Positions 35,889-46,410 are shown, counted from the stretch's first letter. The stretch: DNA of 64,000 bases from Meghimatium bilineatum (GCA_034231615.1 CM067322.1:66449354-66513353), one strand, 5' to 3'. Numbers and translations: made by a program. Notes: generated by a model from the letters alone, not told the origin.

Positions 35889-36284
35889 TATATTGCCATG
35901 GTCACGCTTATATTTGCATTAGAATGGTTGTTAATAGGTCTTTATCAATAGAATTAAGGGGGAAAAGAGCATAGAGTTACTCCTGTAATATGGAAGAGAA
36001 TCATGGAAATAAATAAACATAGAAGTGGGAAAGTAGAGGTCATGGAGATGTAGTTCTTCAGAAGAATGACAAGAATCAAATTGACAACTAGAAAAATGAA
36101 TAAAAAGGTACTGGGGGAGAATGACATTAAAATAAAGTTACTTATCGATATCAGCATTTTCTAAAAAGTGAATATTTATTAACCACATCATGAGAAAAGG
36201 ACATTTGGAATACATTAATATAACAAAACAAGTGATCAAAAACATGAGAGAAGATACATAAAACGTCAAAGAGAGAAGTTAGTG
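35889..36284. other. Unassigned AT-rich DNA
   Basis: No gene seen. Confidence 0.35.
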
Positions 36285-36862
36285 GATAATTTTACATCAT
36301 GTCATAGTAGTCAGCATTTGTGCTGGTAGTTTTACACCATGACACAGTAGAATCACGCATGCGGTTGTGTCTGTGGGTCTCACCAATGGCCCACTAGACA
36401 AACCAACCATGCAACAGAAAACCTTAGTGGATGACGTGCCTTTATATTGAGGTTATCTTCTTATAGAAGCTTCATGGCACGTCATCTATACAATCCCGTA
36501 GTAGTAACTTTCGATAACAGTTACCAAGTTGTTCCGACAGGCCGACGTTGTGCTTGAACTAGCTACAAGCGCAGCGTGGGTGGGCGGAACAACAAAGAAG
36601 CCTGTCGCAAGGGCCAGAGTTGTGCCCTGATGTCGACGTCTGTTTCAGCGACAGTAGACTCGAAACACCATTGAGTCGGATGGCTGCTGGAACAGAGGGC
36701 GGAGCACGTATGGGAATGCCCCACGTGCTGTGAGGCCAGTTTCTAATCAAGAATCAAGACACAGTAGAAAGTCAGCAGCAACAAACTGATAATTTCACAT
36801 CGTTGTATACTAGAGAGTCAGTTGTAGAGCCGATAGTTTTACATCATGGCATACAAAAAAAG
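36285..36862. repeat. 44 bp minisatellite, left part interrupted by a SINE
   Basis: Units with GATAGTTTTACATCATGGCA and TAGTAGAGAGTCAGCAGTA lie at 36,285-36,352 and 36,758-36,862, on both sides of the SINE at 36,353-36,757. The array resumes at 37,687. Confidence 0.75.
36353..36757 (+). mobile_element. SINE family S2 with I-type LINE tail, copy 1
   Basis: 405 bp between exact 12-base duplications GACACAGTAGAA at 36,341-36,352 and 36,758-36,769. It begins CACGCATGCGGTTGTGTC. A hairpin follows, GATGACGTGCC and GGCACGTCATC about 35 bases apart. The last 80 bases read WLLEQRAEHVWECPTCCEAS, then stop, then AATCAAGAATCAAG, the same ending as the LINE at 59,129-60,204. It most likely borrows that LINE's reverse transcriptase. 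A second copy is at 63,461-63,870. Confidence 0.85.
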
Positions 36863-37686
36863 GTAATACCGCTGTAAAACAGTTAGTTATTTATTCCTCT
36901 AGGGCCAAAGACGGCACACAGAGCGGATATCATAGATTTCTATGTCTTTCGTTTCATTGCAATTTGTTTTAGGTCTTCATTGTTTCTGATACGACGGTGA
37001 AACGTTCTCTTGTAATAGTTCTACTAAGTTTCTTTTCGCCTTCTTCATTTTATCTTGACCTTTGGTGACCACATCAACGATTGACAGGGAAGTCTTTCAG
37101 TATACATTCGTAGCGCGTGTCCGATATAAATCTAGCGACGCTTTCTAATATAGGGGATATATATTCTTGTTTTGATTCTTGTCTGATAAACTGTGTTTCA
37201 TTTGAAGTCTGACCAACATATGTTCGGTAGCCTTCTAAGACATTTATTTTCTAAGGTGTTCAGTCTTTGTTCTAAGTTTGATATTGCTTTCCAACTTTCG
37301 CATCCATATGTTAATGTTGGAATTATTCAGGAGTTGAAGATTTTGAGTTTTGTGTTGTTTCTAAAGTTTTTGAAGGCCAGATATTTAATAGTTTAAAACA
37401 GTACTTATGTTAAATGTAAAACACAGGTAATGTAGTCTTACTTAATGACGAAAAACACACTATCGATGTTGGATGCTGACGTGAAAATGTACACAATAGT
37501 ACACAATCATACACATACCAATACACAGGACATAATCGACGTTTCTACCAAAAGGCCTTTATCAAGATGACAGGCACATAACATCAAAATACGACGAGTA
37601 GGAATGCCACAACCACACACTAACGTGTCCGAGCGAAATGTGGACGTGAGATGCCGAAAGGATTGGAACCGGAAAAAGATAAAAAC
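36857..37686 (-). mobile_element. LINE fragment (RTE-like) inserted in the 44 bp array
   Basis: Minus-strand frames at 36,890-37,400 read KNFRNNTKLKIFNS, IIPTLTYGCESWKA, LENKCLRRLPNICWSDFK and YIGHALRM. This aligns with the copy at 39,085-39,545. GGCATA just left and right of the insertion may be the target duplication. The part 37,405-37,686 is not coding and holds the motif discussed under hammerhead-like findings. Confidence 0.65.
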
Positions 37687-38100
37687 GTGGCATAGTAGAG
37701 AGTCAGAGGTAGAACTGTTAATTTTACATCATTGTATAGTTGAGAGTCAGAAGTAAAACTGATAACTTTACATATTGGCATGGTATAGAGTCAGCAGTAA
37801 AATTGATAGTTTTACATATTGGCATGGTATAGAGTCAGCAGTAGAATTGATAGTTTTACATATTGTCATGGTAGAGAGTCAGCAGTAAAATTGATAGCTT
37901 TACATATTGGCATGGTATAGAGTCAGCAGTAGAATTGATAGTTTTACATATTGGCATGGTAGAGAGTCAGCAGTAGAATTGATAGTTTTACATATTGTCA
38001 TGGTAGAGAGTCAGCAGTAAAATTGATAGGTTTACATCATCGCACAGTGGAGAGTCAGTATAAACTGATATGTTTACATCATCGCACAGTGGAGAGTTCG
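37687..38100. repeat. 44 bp minisatellite, right part, about nine units
   Basis: ATAGAGTCAGCAGTARAATT then GATAGTTTTACATATTGGCA. The units at 37,790-38,030 are nearly identical. Confidence 0.88.
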
Positions 38101-38379
38101 CAGAGTAAGCAAATATACAGTACAAATAATTATAGAATGTTGTAGAGATAAATGAAAACATACGCCTCCAGACACGACACATGATGATGATGAGCGTGGT
38201 TTTTTTTTGGGTGCTATGTGTTATGTTATACTCATAATCAAGGACATAACTCTAACTGAAGTTCAAAAGTGAATGTAACAAATATTCATCATCATCACGC
38301 GTGATCAACGAACAACATAGGAATATCATATGATCATGATATTGTGATTGAGAAATGTGCACAAAATACATTAATTTTT

Positions 38380-38615
38380 TACACCCTTGTCAAGAATTCA
38401 GGACATCACCCCCCCCCTTATTTATTACAAGAATGTCCCGTTCCCCCCCCCCCCTTCCAAAATAAACAACTTTTCACAGAAATAGTTTTATCAGATTTGT
38501 GTTTAATCTCAAACTAATTGGTGCATAAAACGGTATTGTTTCCGTCAACTTTTGTCAACCCCTCCTCCCCTGTCAAACTTTTCAGACCGCCTCTCTTTTG
38601 ACGTAATTTATGGAT
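38380..38615 (-). mobile_element. Repeat family M2, C-rich copy
   Basis: CCTTGTCAAGAATTCAGG, two C runs, CAACTTTTGTCAACCCC and the end GACGTAATTTATGGATAG mirror the G-rich copy at 27,450-28,022. Confidence 0.55.
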
Positions 38616-39084
38616 AGAACCTTGCAAACATTAGCTAGTTATAATTGCAATGATTAGCTAATTATACTTGCAAACATTGGCTAGTTATACTTGCAAGGAT
38701 TAGAAGGTTACGCCCAATGTATGCCCCTTTTATTGCGACATGAATGTATTTGAGTAGAAGATGCATTATATAATGTTTAGTCAATTGATTGGTGACTTCA
38801 GTGGTTATATTTCAGTGACAATATACACGGGAATATGTTACAATTTAGTCGGCCTATTCTAGTTGGTACCGCCTAAAGGCATAGTGTATAGCTACCCTCT
38901 TAACCTGATATAACCGGATTGCCTCAGGTATTTTTGGAATTGAATTATCTCCTGGGTTATATAGTAGTAATCGCTCTAAACTGTGTAGTTACTGACATAG
39001 GAATGATTATTTGTAAAACCAATGACCGTGAATTAATTTAGCTAGTGGTAAAACATCTGGACGTCAAACACACTAAGAAACACC
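38616..39084. other. Unassigned DNA with short repeat
   Basis: TAGCTAGTTATAATTGCAA-like units recur three times at 38,630-38,705. No gene seen. Confidence 0.4.
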
Positions 39085-39545
39085 ACAAAACTCAAGTTGT
39101 TTAACTCCAACATCATCCCTATTCTATCATATGGGTGCGAAAGTTCAAAAGCCACAGATAAAAGACTCGACTCCTTTGAAAACAAATGCCTACGTACCAT
39201 TCTGAACGTTAAGTGGAGTGACTTTAAATATAACACTACTATAAGAGAGGAAAGCAAACAAACCTATATATCTTCCTTCATTAGACAAAGGTGTTGGACT
39301 TACATCGGCCATGTTCTCAGAATGAACAGCCTAAGAATTCCCCAGCAATCACTATATTGGGTGCCACCTGGAGTAAGAAGAAGAGGGAGACCTAGAGAAA
39401 CTCTACGAAGAACCATTAATAGAGAAGGCATGTCAATGAACCTAAACAACACGCAACAATTGAAAGACCTGGCAACACAAAGACAGAAATGGAAGGCTAT
39501 GGTTTCTGCCCTATGCGCCGCCTATGGCCCCGGAGGAACATAACA
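39085..39545 (+). mobile_element. LINE ORF2 C-terminal part, RTE-like, open
   Basis: One open frame reads FNSNIIPILSYGCESS, ENKCLRTILNVKWSDFKY, RQRCWTYIGHVLRMNS and RRRGRPRETLRRTINREGMS, and ends SALCAAYGPGGT then TAA. This order is typical of the C-terminal region of RTE-type LINEs. The reverse transcriptase itself is missing (5' truncation). The frame is unbroken for about 150 codons, so the insertion is fairly young. Confidence 0.85.
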
Positions 39546-39756
39546 TAACAGTGGTAAAACCAGAGAACATGCATGACTGGGCCAATGAATAATATTTGAC
39601 AAAGAACTCTTCTCTCTTATGTGATTAGAAATGTTATTTGCTTGTGCTAACAGATCTTGTAATTAACAAATACGCGCTTGCTGTCAACTCTCATTTTTCT
39701 CAAGGTTTCTCAAAGTTTGACTGTAATCCCTAAAGAAAACAAAGGGGTTCTATCAA

Positions 39757-39795
39757 CACTTTATATTTAATAACGATAGAATTATTAAGGGAAAT
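39757..39795 (+). mobile_element. LINE L-X fragment left of SINE insertion
   Basis: Short piece ending GAATTATTAAGGGAAAT. It corresponds to the ELLREI region of L-X and continues at 40,141 after the SINE block. Confidence 0.55.
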
Positions 39796-40140
39796 AGTCA
39801 GGCCGAAAGGTGCAGACATCGCAGCAATGTTGTAAACCATGACACAACGTATTCTGTTCTCCGGACTACATCCTGCTAATCTGCAGGAGTTTGAGAACGA
39901 ACGCAGAAGAAGAAGATTTCCCTTAATGCGTTGTGTCATGGTTTACAGAATTGCTGTGATATCTGCACCTTTCGGCCTGACACATCCGACTTCAGCATGG
40001 CTTTGGGTCACTTACCCTATATGGGATGGCACAGCCAACTCCATCCCATAACCTCCTTAGTTGCCTTTTACTACATGCATGGAAGGTAAACAGTGTTGCT
40101 ATTCTTTGCTCCCCTTTCAGGCCCCGTCAACAAACGGGCG
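39796..40140. mobile_element. SINE S1 with inverted partial duplication
   Basis: 39,796-39,915 is a plus-oriented 3' half ending GAAGAAGAAG. 39,928-40,140 is a minus-oriented copy lacking its tail. ATTAAGGGAAAT stands at 39,784-39,795 and 40,141-40,152, and its reverse ATTTCCCTTAAT stands between the halves at 39,916-39,927. This looks like one minus-oriented insertion whose tail end plus target duplication was copied back inverted. About 70 bases of the SINE are present in both orientations. Confidence 0.85.
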
Positions 40141-40330
40141 ATTAAGGGAAATAAAAATCAAACAAAAAAAGTATTTTGGACATATTAAAAGATATGCCAC
40201 TTTGTCGAAGACCTTACTTAAAGGTAAAGTCGAGGGGAGACGAGCAAGAAGTAGGCAGGGATACTAGTAGGAAAGAAACATCACGAGATGGGCAGGTTAC
40301 AGTCCAACATAGAGCACTGCCAAGAGACAG
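40141..40330 (+). mobile_element. LINE L-X 3' end, right of SINE insertion
   Basis: Reads LREIKIKQKKYFGHIKR, then LLKGKVEGRRARSRQGY, as in the L-X copy at 41,573-43,430 (REIKIRQIKYFGHIKRHDT). Confidence 0.75.
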
Positions 40331-40520
40331 GGGATGAAGGTGTGTTGCAGTCAACCTTCGTTGCGGAGACAGCACATAATGATGGTGAATCCCATTCATA
40401 TGTTCCATTTCTAGAGCACTACCAAGAGACAGGGGATGAAGGTGTGTTGCAGTCAACCTTCGTTGCGGAGACAGCACATAATGATGGTGAATCCCATTCA
40501 TATGTTCCATTTCTAGAGCT
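40310..40520. repeat. Tandem duplication of 103 bp at the L-X 3' end
   Basis: GAGCACTGCCAAGAGACAGG through CATATGTTCCATTTCTA appears twice in a row with one difference. It doubles the LINE end, including CAGTCAACCTTCGTTGCGGA. Confidence 0.9.
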
Positions 40521-40674
40521 CTACAATTTCACTTGTATATTGGACTACACTAAACTATTTTCCTTAGACCAGTGGTTTTCAACTTTTACGTTACTATAGA
40601 CACCTAAAAATATATTTTTCTTCTTTGAACCTCTAAAATATTCTATAGGGCAATATGAGAATGTTCAGACTAAA

Positions 40675-40800
40675 TTCGAAACACGGGATAATGAAGCTTT
40701 GTTAATCACTGGAAAAACATATAGATCAACGTTTCGACCAAAAGGTCTTTATCAGAATACAAGACCCATGTCGATTTATGTGTGTATTTCTGCAAGACTA
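40675..40800. mobile_element. Foldback element with hammerhead-like motif, short copy
   Basis: GATAATGAAGCTTTGTTAAT and CACTGGAAAAACATATAG match the left arm of the foldback at 50,693-50,939. On the minus strand CTGATAAAGACCTTTTGG then TCGAAACG follows, resembling the conserved core of a hammerhead ribozyme with one core base changed. Confidence 0.5.
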
Positions 40801-40824
40801 AATTATATCTTATGATTTTCCAGC

Positions 40825-41250
40825 CAGTAGTTATGGCCCCATCCTGCCCTGAATACCTTCACTTGGCCAGCTGTTATGTATGGCCCCTATTTTGCCCTGA
40901 ATACCTTAATTTGGCCAGCTGTTGGTAGGTATGTCCCATCGTTCCCTAACTATCTTAATTTAGCCAGCTGAACATAACATATTTCCCACCTTGGGATTAT
41001 AGTGTTCTTAAGGTCAGGATGAGATGATGCCATCTAGTGCTCGTAGGGTCAAGATGAGGCAATGTCAACTAATGTTTGTAGGTTCAATGTAAGGTGATGT
41101 CAACTTTTACGTCAACTTTGTCTGCATAGGGTCTGGATGAGACTATGTCAACTAGGATTCGTTGTGTCAGAAGATGTCAACTAATGTTCACAGGGTCAGA
41201 GTGAAGTGATGTCAACTAATGTTCATAGGGTCAGGATAGGTAGGTGGCAT
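40825..41250. repeat. Two degenerate minisatellites
   Basis: At 40,825-40,975 TTGGCCAGCTGTTATGTATG and CCCTGAATACCTTAATT recur three times. At 41,010-41,245 GTCAACTAATGTTCATAGGG and GTCAGGATGA recur five or six times. Confidence 0.7.
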
Positions 41251-41254
41251 ACAG

Positions 41255-41345
41255 TAGTATCAACAGCAATGAAAATCATGGGTAGAGTCAAATAACATCA
41301 ATTCAGAAGTATGATTCCAATAAATCCACAGGACTGTATTATCAA
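41255..41345. mobile_element. Palindromic MITE family M1, copy 6 (half)
   Basis: CAATGAAAATCATGGGTAGA then GTCAAATAACATCAATTC, and the outer end ATCCACAGGACTGTATTAT, match right arms of other M1 copies. The left arm is missing. Confidence 0.6.
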
Positions 41346-41424
41346 GGCAGTCATTGAAGTGATGCAGTCACATGTATTGCTAATAGTAGGAGAATATTGA
41401 TACTTCATTTCATGTGATTCAATG

Positions 41425-41565
41425 TCTTCTACATAGGGGCTTGTCTATATATTACAACAATAATTAAGGGGAGTGGTCTTAAAAAGTTTGACAGTTGTTA
41501 ACAAGGGGGATGAGGAACTGACAAAAGTTGACGTCAAAAGTTGACGTTTTGTTCTATCATCAAGT
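41425..41565 (+). mobile_element. Repeat family M2, short copy
   Basis: GTTTGACAGTTGTTAACAAG with a G-rich stretch and AAAGTTGACGT, as in other M2 copies. Next to the L-X 3' end. Confidence 0.45.
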
Positions 41566-41572
41566 GCCATCT

Positions 41573-43430
41573 CCACAATGAAGGTTGGCTTCAATGGACC
41601 TCCAACATCCCCGTCTCTTGTCTTGGTGGTGCACTCTGCTAGACTGTAACCTGTCCATCGTGTAATTTTACTCTCCCACTTGTATCTCTGCCTACCTCTT
41701 GCTCGCTTCCCTTTGACTTTACCCTCAAGTAAGGTCTTCAATAAGGTGTCATGTCTTTTAATGTGTCCAAAGTATTTTATTTGCCTGATCTTTATTTCTC
41801 TTAGTAGTTCTTTCTTCATATTAAGTGTTTTTAGCACCTCTTTATTTGTTTTCTTCTCTTTCCATGATGTTCTCCCTATTCTTCTATATACCCACATCTC
41901 AAAGGCATCAATTTTGTCTTCTAATTGTTTATTTAGTGTCCATGTTTCTGAGCCATACATTAATATGGAATAGATGGAGCATTTAATAATTCTCATTTTT
42001 AACTTGTTTGTAATTTGTTTAGATATTAATAATTTCCTCATGTCATTGAAGGTACTTTTAGCCATTCCTATTCTCCTTTTAACTTCTGTTTCACATCTGC
42101 CATCATTTGTGACTATGTGTCCAAGATATTGATAGTTTTACTTGTTGTAGTTTCTCTCCCTGTATGTTTATGTTTACCTCCTGTTCTTCTGTGTTTTTGC
42201 TGATTATCATGGTTTTTGTTTTTTGAATGTTTATATCCAGTCCATATTCATTACTTGATTTATTGACTTGATCTATTAGTCTTTGTAGTTCATGTTCACT
42301 TTCTGCTAAAAGAACAGTGTCATCTGCATATCTAATGTTGTTTATTATTTTCCCATTGATCTTGAGTCCTGGTATTTCTTCTATATTTTTAAAGATATTC
42401 TCTGTGTAGATATTAAATAGGCTTGGTGATAAAATGCATCCTTGTCTTACCCCTCTTCTTATTTCTATGTACAGTGAGTAGCTGTTTTCACACCTTATTG
42501 ATGCAGTTTGTTCCCAATATATATTTCTAATCAGCCTGATGTCTTTTCCATCTATGCCTATTTCTTGAAGACATTTGATTAATTTTTCATGTTGGACTCT
42601 GTCAAAGGCCTTGCTGTAGTCTATGAAGCAAATATAGATACTTTTTTTGACTTCTATATATTTATCTATCACTAGCCGGATACTCAGTATAGCTTCTCTG
42701 GTTCCTTTGTTTTTCCTAAAACCGAATTGTTCTTCACCGACCTCCATGTCTATCTTGTTCTTAATTCTTTCATGTATTATCTTGAGAAGTATTTTAGTTA
42801 GATGGCTCATTAGACTTATTGTTCTATATTCTGTACAGTCCACAGCCCTGGGCTTCTTAGGTAGTGGTATGAATATTGATGATGTTAGGTCTTTAGGTAT
42901 ATGGTCTGTTTCGTATATGTCATTGCAAATATCTGTGATAGTATCTACACCAAATTCATTTAGAGTTTTTATTATGTCTGCTGTTATGTTGTCAGAGCCT
43001 GCAGCTTTTCCACATTTTATTGAATTTATTGCATGTTCTACTTCTGATTTCAGTATTGCTGGTCCATCATTGTTGTGTATTGTTGGTTTTTTGTTCCGTT
43101 GGTCGTCAAACAGTTCTGTTACATAATCTGCCCATCTTGTGAGTGCTTCTGTTTTATCAAATATTATTTACCATTTTTATCTTTTATGTAGCCACCGCCA
43201 TTAATAGGATTTTTCTTATTTGTGATCAGCCTTATCTACTTATGCATTAATTTTGTCTTCTGTTGTATGGACATCTCCTCTATTTCACTGCATTTTGTTT
43301 CCAGCCATTGTTTTTTCGCTGTTCTGCACATGTTACGTATCTCCTTGTCTGTACTTGAGTATTTTGGTGTATTTTGAGCTTTCTTTCTTTCTGTCATTTT
43401 CTCTAATATTTCATCTGTCATCCATGAATA
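41573..43430 (-). mobile_element. LINE L-X, reverse transcriptase and C-terminal part
   Basis: Best preserved LINE of the window. In order: WMTDEILEKMTERKKAQN; KCGKAAGSDNITADIIK; LPKKPRAVDCTEYRTISLM; GFRKNKGTREAI; FIDYSKAFDRV; RRGVRQGCILSPSLFNIYTE; the active site RYADDTVLLAESE; then MRIIKCSIYSILMYGSETWT and the tail region. A two-base loss near 42,140 separates the frames 42,843-42,103 and 42,065-41,445; a few stops lie upstream of 42,843. The endonuclease is absent. LINE RNA is reverse transcribed at the target by this enzyme; the clade (CR1 or RTE-like) is not settled by eye. Confidence 0.9.
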
Positions 43431-44243
43431 GAGGTAGCATTTTATAATTAGCATTTTATAAGAATAGAGGTAGCATTTTATAATTCTCATTTTTCACTTG
43501 TTCATAACTTGTTTAGATATTAATAATTTCCTCATGTCATTGAACGTACTTTTAGCCATTCCTATTCTCCTTTTAACTTCTGTTTCACATCTGCCATCAT
43601 TTGTGACTATGTGTCCAAGATATTGATAATCATTTACTTGTTGTAGTTTCTCTCCATGTATGCTTATGTTTAGTTCTTGTTCTTCTGTGTTTTTGCTGAT
43701 TATCATGGTTTTTGTATTTTGGATACTTATATTCATCCATATTCGTCCATATTCATTATTTGATTTATTGACTTGATCTATTAGTCTTTGTAGTTCATGT
43801 TCACTTTCTGCCAAAAGAACAATGTCATCTGCATATCTAATGTTGTTTATTATTTTCCCATTGATCTTGAGTCCTGGTATTTCTTCTATATTTTAAAAGA
43901 TATTCTCTGTGTAGATATTAAATAGGCTTGGTGATAAAATGCATCCTTGTCTTACCCCTCTTCTTATTTCTATGTATGGTGAGTAGCTGTTTTCACACCT
44001 TATTGATGCAGTTTGTTCCTAATATATATTTCTAATCAGTCTGATGTATTTTCCATCTATACATATTTCTTGAAGACATTTGATTAATTTTTCATGTTGG
44101 ACTCTGTCAAAGGCCTTGCTGTAGTCTATGAAGCAAATATAGATACTTTTTTGGACTTCTATATATTTATCTATCACTAGTCAGATACTCAGTATAGCTT
44201 CTCTGGTACCTTTGTTTTTCCTAAAACCAAATTGTTCTTCATC
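43431..44243 (-). mobile_element. LINE L-X, second copy of the RT core in the same orientation
   Basis: Nearly identical to 42,000-42,730: same FIDYSKAFDRV region, RQGCILSPSLFNIYTE, MAESEHELQRLIDQVNKSNN and KSTFNDMRKLLISKQ. It ends at IIKCYLYS, directly joined to the WMTDEILEKM start of the other copy. It has at least one frameshift (near 43,893) and an in-frame stop. This is a head-to-tail arrangement of one LINE segment. Confidence 0.88.
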
Positions 44244-44339
44244 GCATAGACAAATTTAATTAATTGGATTTGAAATATTGCTATAGTAATGGGAAACAAA
44301 ACATGAATGTTTTTTCATCTTCTACCCAAAAAATATTTG

Positions 44340-44455
44340 TATTTGGAGGGGTAGGGATGGTAGTAGACATAATAAAGTCGAGGGAGTACCTGAATTCTTG
44401 ACAGCTCTTAACAAGGGTTGGGAGGGGGTTCAAAAATAGTTGAAGTAATGTATGG
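44340..44455 (+). mobile_element. Repeat family M2, short copy
   Basis: CCTGAATTCTTGACAGCTCT, TAACAAGG and GGGAGGGGG, as in the other M2 copies. Confidence 0.45.
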
Positions 44456-44645
44456 ACAGCTCCCATATACACACATAAACTCATGTAACGTATTGACAGC
44501 TCCCATATTCACACATAAACCCATGTAACGTATTGACAGCTCCCATATTCACACATAAACCTATGTAACGTATTGACAGCTCTCATATACACACATAAAC
44601 TTATGTAGTGTAAGGACAGCCCCATATACACACATAAACTCATTC
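44456..44645. repeat. 40 bp minisatellite, TATTGACAGCTCCCATATTC
   Basis: Four to five units of GACAGCTCCCATATTCACAC then ATAAACCCATGTAACGTATT. Confidence 0.88.
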
Positions 44646-44824
44646 TGATTAAAATGCTTCTCTCATTAAAGCATTGCATACCTATCGAAAGTTGCAATAT
44701 TCTTGGTATGAAAGAAAACTGTGGATAAACCTCCCATTGTAGGAAATAAGTACTTCATTGCATGTAATTTCTGTGGATCTAAACATATACATATAAAAAT
44801 ACAACTAAACAATAAAAGGTTCTA

Positions 44825-45010
44825 CAACAGCCATGTCCATCAATTGTACAGTCCTGCTGGCTAATTGGCGATCATCCTTTTAAAGTTACACACTTGACTC
44901 CCAGTTATCTTCTTGTCACTTTGTGTATACTTTCTGTCAACAGAAAATGACAATCATGGGAAAAGTAAAATTATCCACTTTAAAAGGATGATTCCCAATT
45001 TAGCACATGG
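44825..45010. mobile_element. Palindromic MITE family M1, copy 7
   Basis: ATTGGCGATCATCCTTTTAA on the left pairs with TTAAAAGGATGATTCCCAAT on the right. Inner parts pair less well. The centre is CACTTTGTGTATACTTTC. The left outer end is ATTGTACAGTCCTGCTGG. Confidence 0.8.
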
Positions 45011-45370
45011 GTCTTATTTTGTGACATCGGTTCTGGGAAAAGATATAATAGTTTTCCTTATCCTATGCAATGAATCTCTCACAAATCCACAGGTTAACTT
45101 CCTGCCTTTTTAAGCAGTATTCTTAGCTTTAATATGGAGAGAACAAAACGGACACAGGTCAAATATTTAAATACCAGACCAAACAACATCCAACTGGATT
45201 TAGGTCATCCTTCTTGCTATGAATACTCTGAGCTAACTCTCAAAGTTATTTTGAGTTTCAAAGTCTTTAGTCTGGTCTCTTTAATTGATTCAAACAAGTT
45301 CAGAGTAAAGTTCAAATGTTTAGTGTTCTCGACAACATAACTGCTTTTTAAAGGCAATCTCAAAATAATA
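45011..45370. other. Unassigned DNA
   Basis: No gene seen. Confidence 0.35.
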
Positions 45371-45374
45371 TTCA

Positions 45375-46090
45375 GGTACTGTCTGTGCTGGACGTTTGTG
45401 TTTTCTCTGTTAGAATTATATATTGTCTGTTATCTTTGTTGGACTGTTATGTTTTCTCTGTTAGATTTGTATGCTGTCTTTGTTATTTTGTATGTTACCT
45501 TTGTCGGACCTACATGTTATCTTTGTTGGACCTGTTATCTTTGTTTTACCTGTACATTACCCTGTTGGAACTGTATATTGCCTTTGTCTGACCCATAATA
45601 GTTTTATTGGTTTGGAATGATTTTTCTTGGACCTGTATGTTGTATTTTTGGCAGTGTTCCATTCTCACTCAAAATATCTTAACTTGTTCATTTGTCACAG
45701 TATCAACAGATCACATTTCACAGTTTAAACAGATGCCATTTACAGTATTGATAAATTGCATTTAATAGTCAACAGATGGCATCTGACTGCTAATATATGC
45801 ATTCTCTGCAGAACATTAAATGTTATTAAAGAGTGGCAACATGACATTTGATAGCATCAACAGTTAACAAATTATAGTGTAAACAAATTATTATTTGACA
45901 GCATCAACAGATGGCACATGACAGCATCAAGTCATCATTGGACACTATAAATATATTGCATCTAACAATGTCATTAAAAACATTTAGCAATAACAACACT
46001 TATCATTTGACAGTGTCAATCAACAGATTGCATTTCACTTTGTTAGCAGATAGTATTTGGTGTCATTCAATGTTATTCAACAAATGGGCA
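45375..46090. repeat. Two degenerate tandem arrays
   Basis: 45,375-45,660: TTTGTTGGACCTGTATGTTA-like units of about 30 bases. 45,690-46,090: ACAGTATCAACAGATGGCAT and TTGACAGC-like units of about 27-50 bases. Small frames through them are by-products. Confidence 0.65.
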
Positions 46091-46129
46091 TAATATATCT
46101 TTGGTAAAAATGGGGAAGGGGTGAAATAA

Positions 46130-46410
46130 GACATTTCTTTTAGAAAAATAATTAATGAGAGATGGGGGGGGGGGAATTGTCCCCCCCCCCCCTACCCTAT
46201 ACTTGTATCTTTCCTAGTACCAAATATAATGTTCCAACCAACTTTCTAAGGGACATGGGATTGTTCCACCCTATACATGTATCCATAGCATCAAATGTAA
46301 TGTACTAAGTTTATAGGGGAAATGGGTTGAAATCCCCTCCTAGTACCAAATATAATGTTCTAACTTTCTAAGGTACATGGGTTGAAATCTCCCCCCCCCC
46401 ATCTGTGGGA
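46130..46410. repeat. Tandem repeat with facing poly-G and poly-C runs
   Basis: About 12 G, AATTGT, then about 12 C at 46,148-46,192 would fold on itself. AGTACCAAATATAATGTTC and CTTTCTAAGGNACATGGG recur three times at 65-80 base spacing, with further C runs. Confidence 0.75.

Noticed and set aside
40568-40590. hAT-like end CAGTGGTTTTCAACTTTT
   Set aside because: No matching opposite end or target duplication was found nearby.
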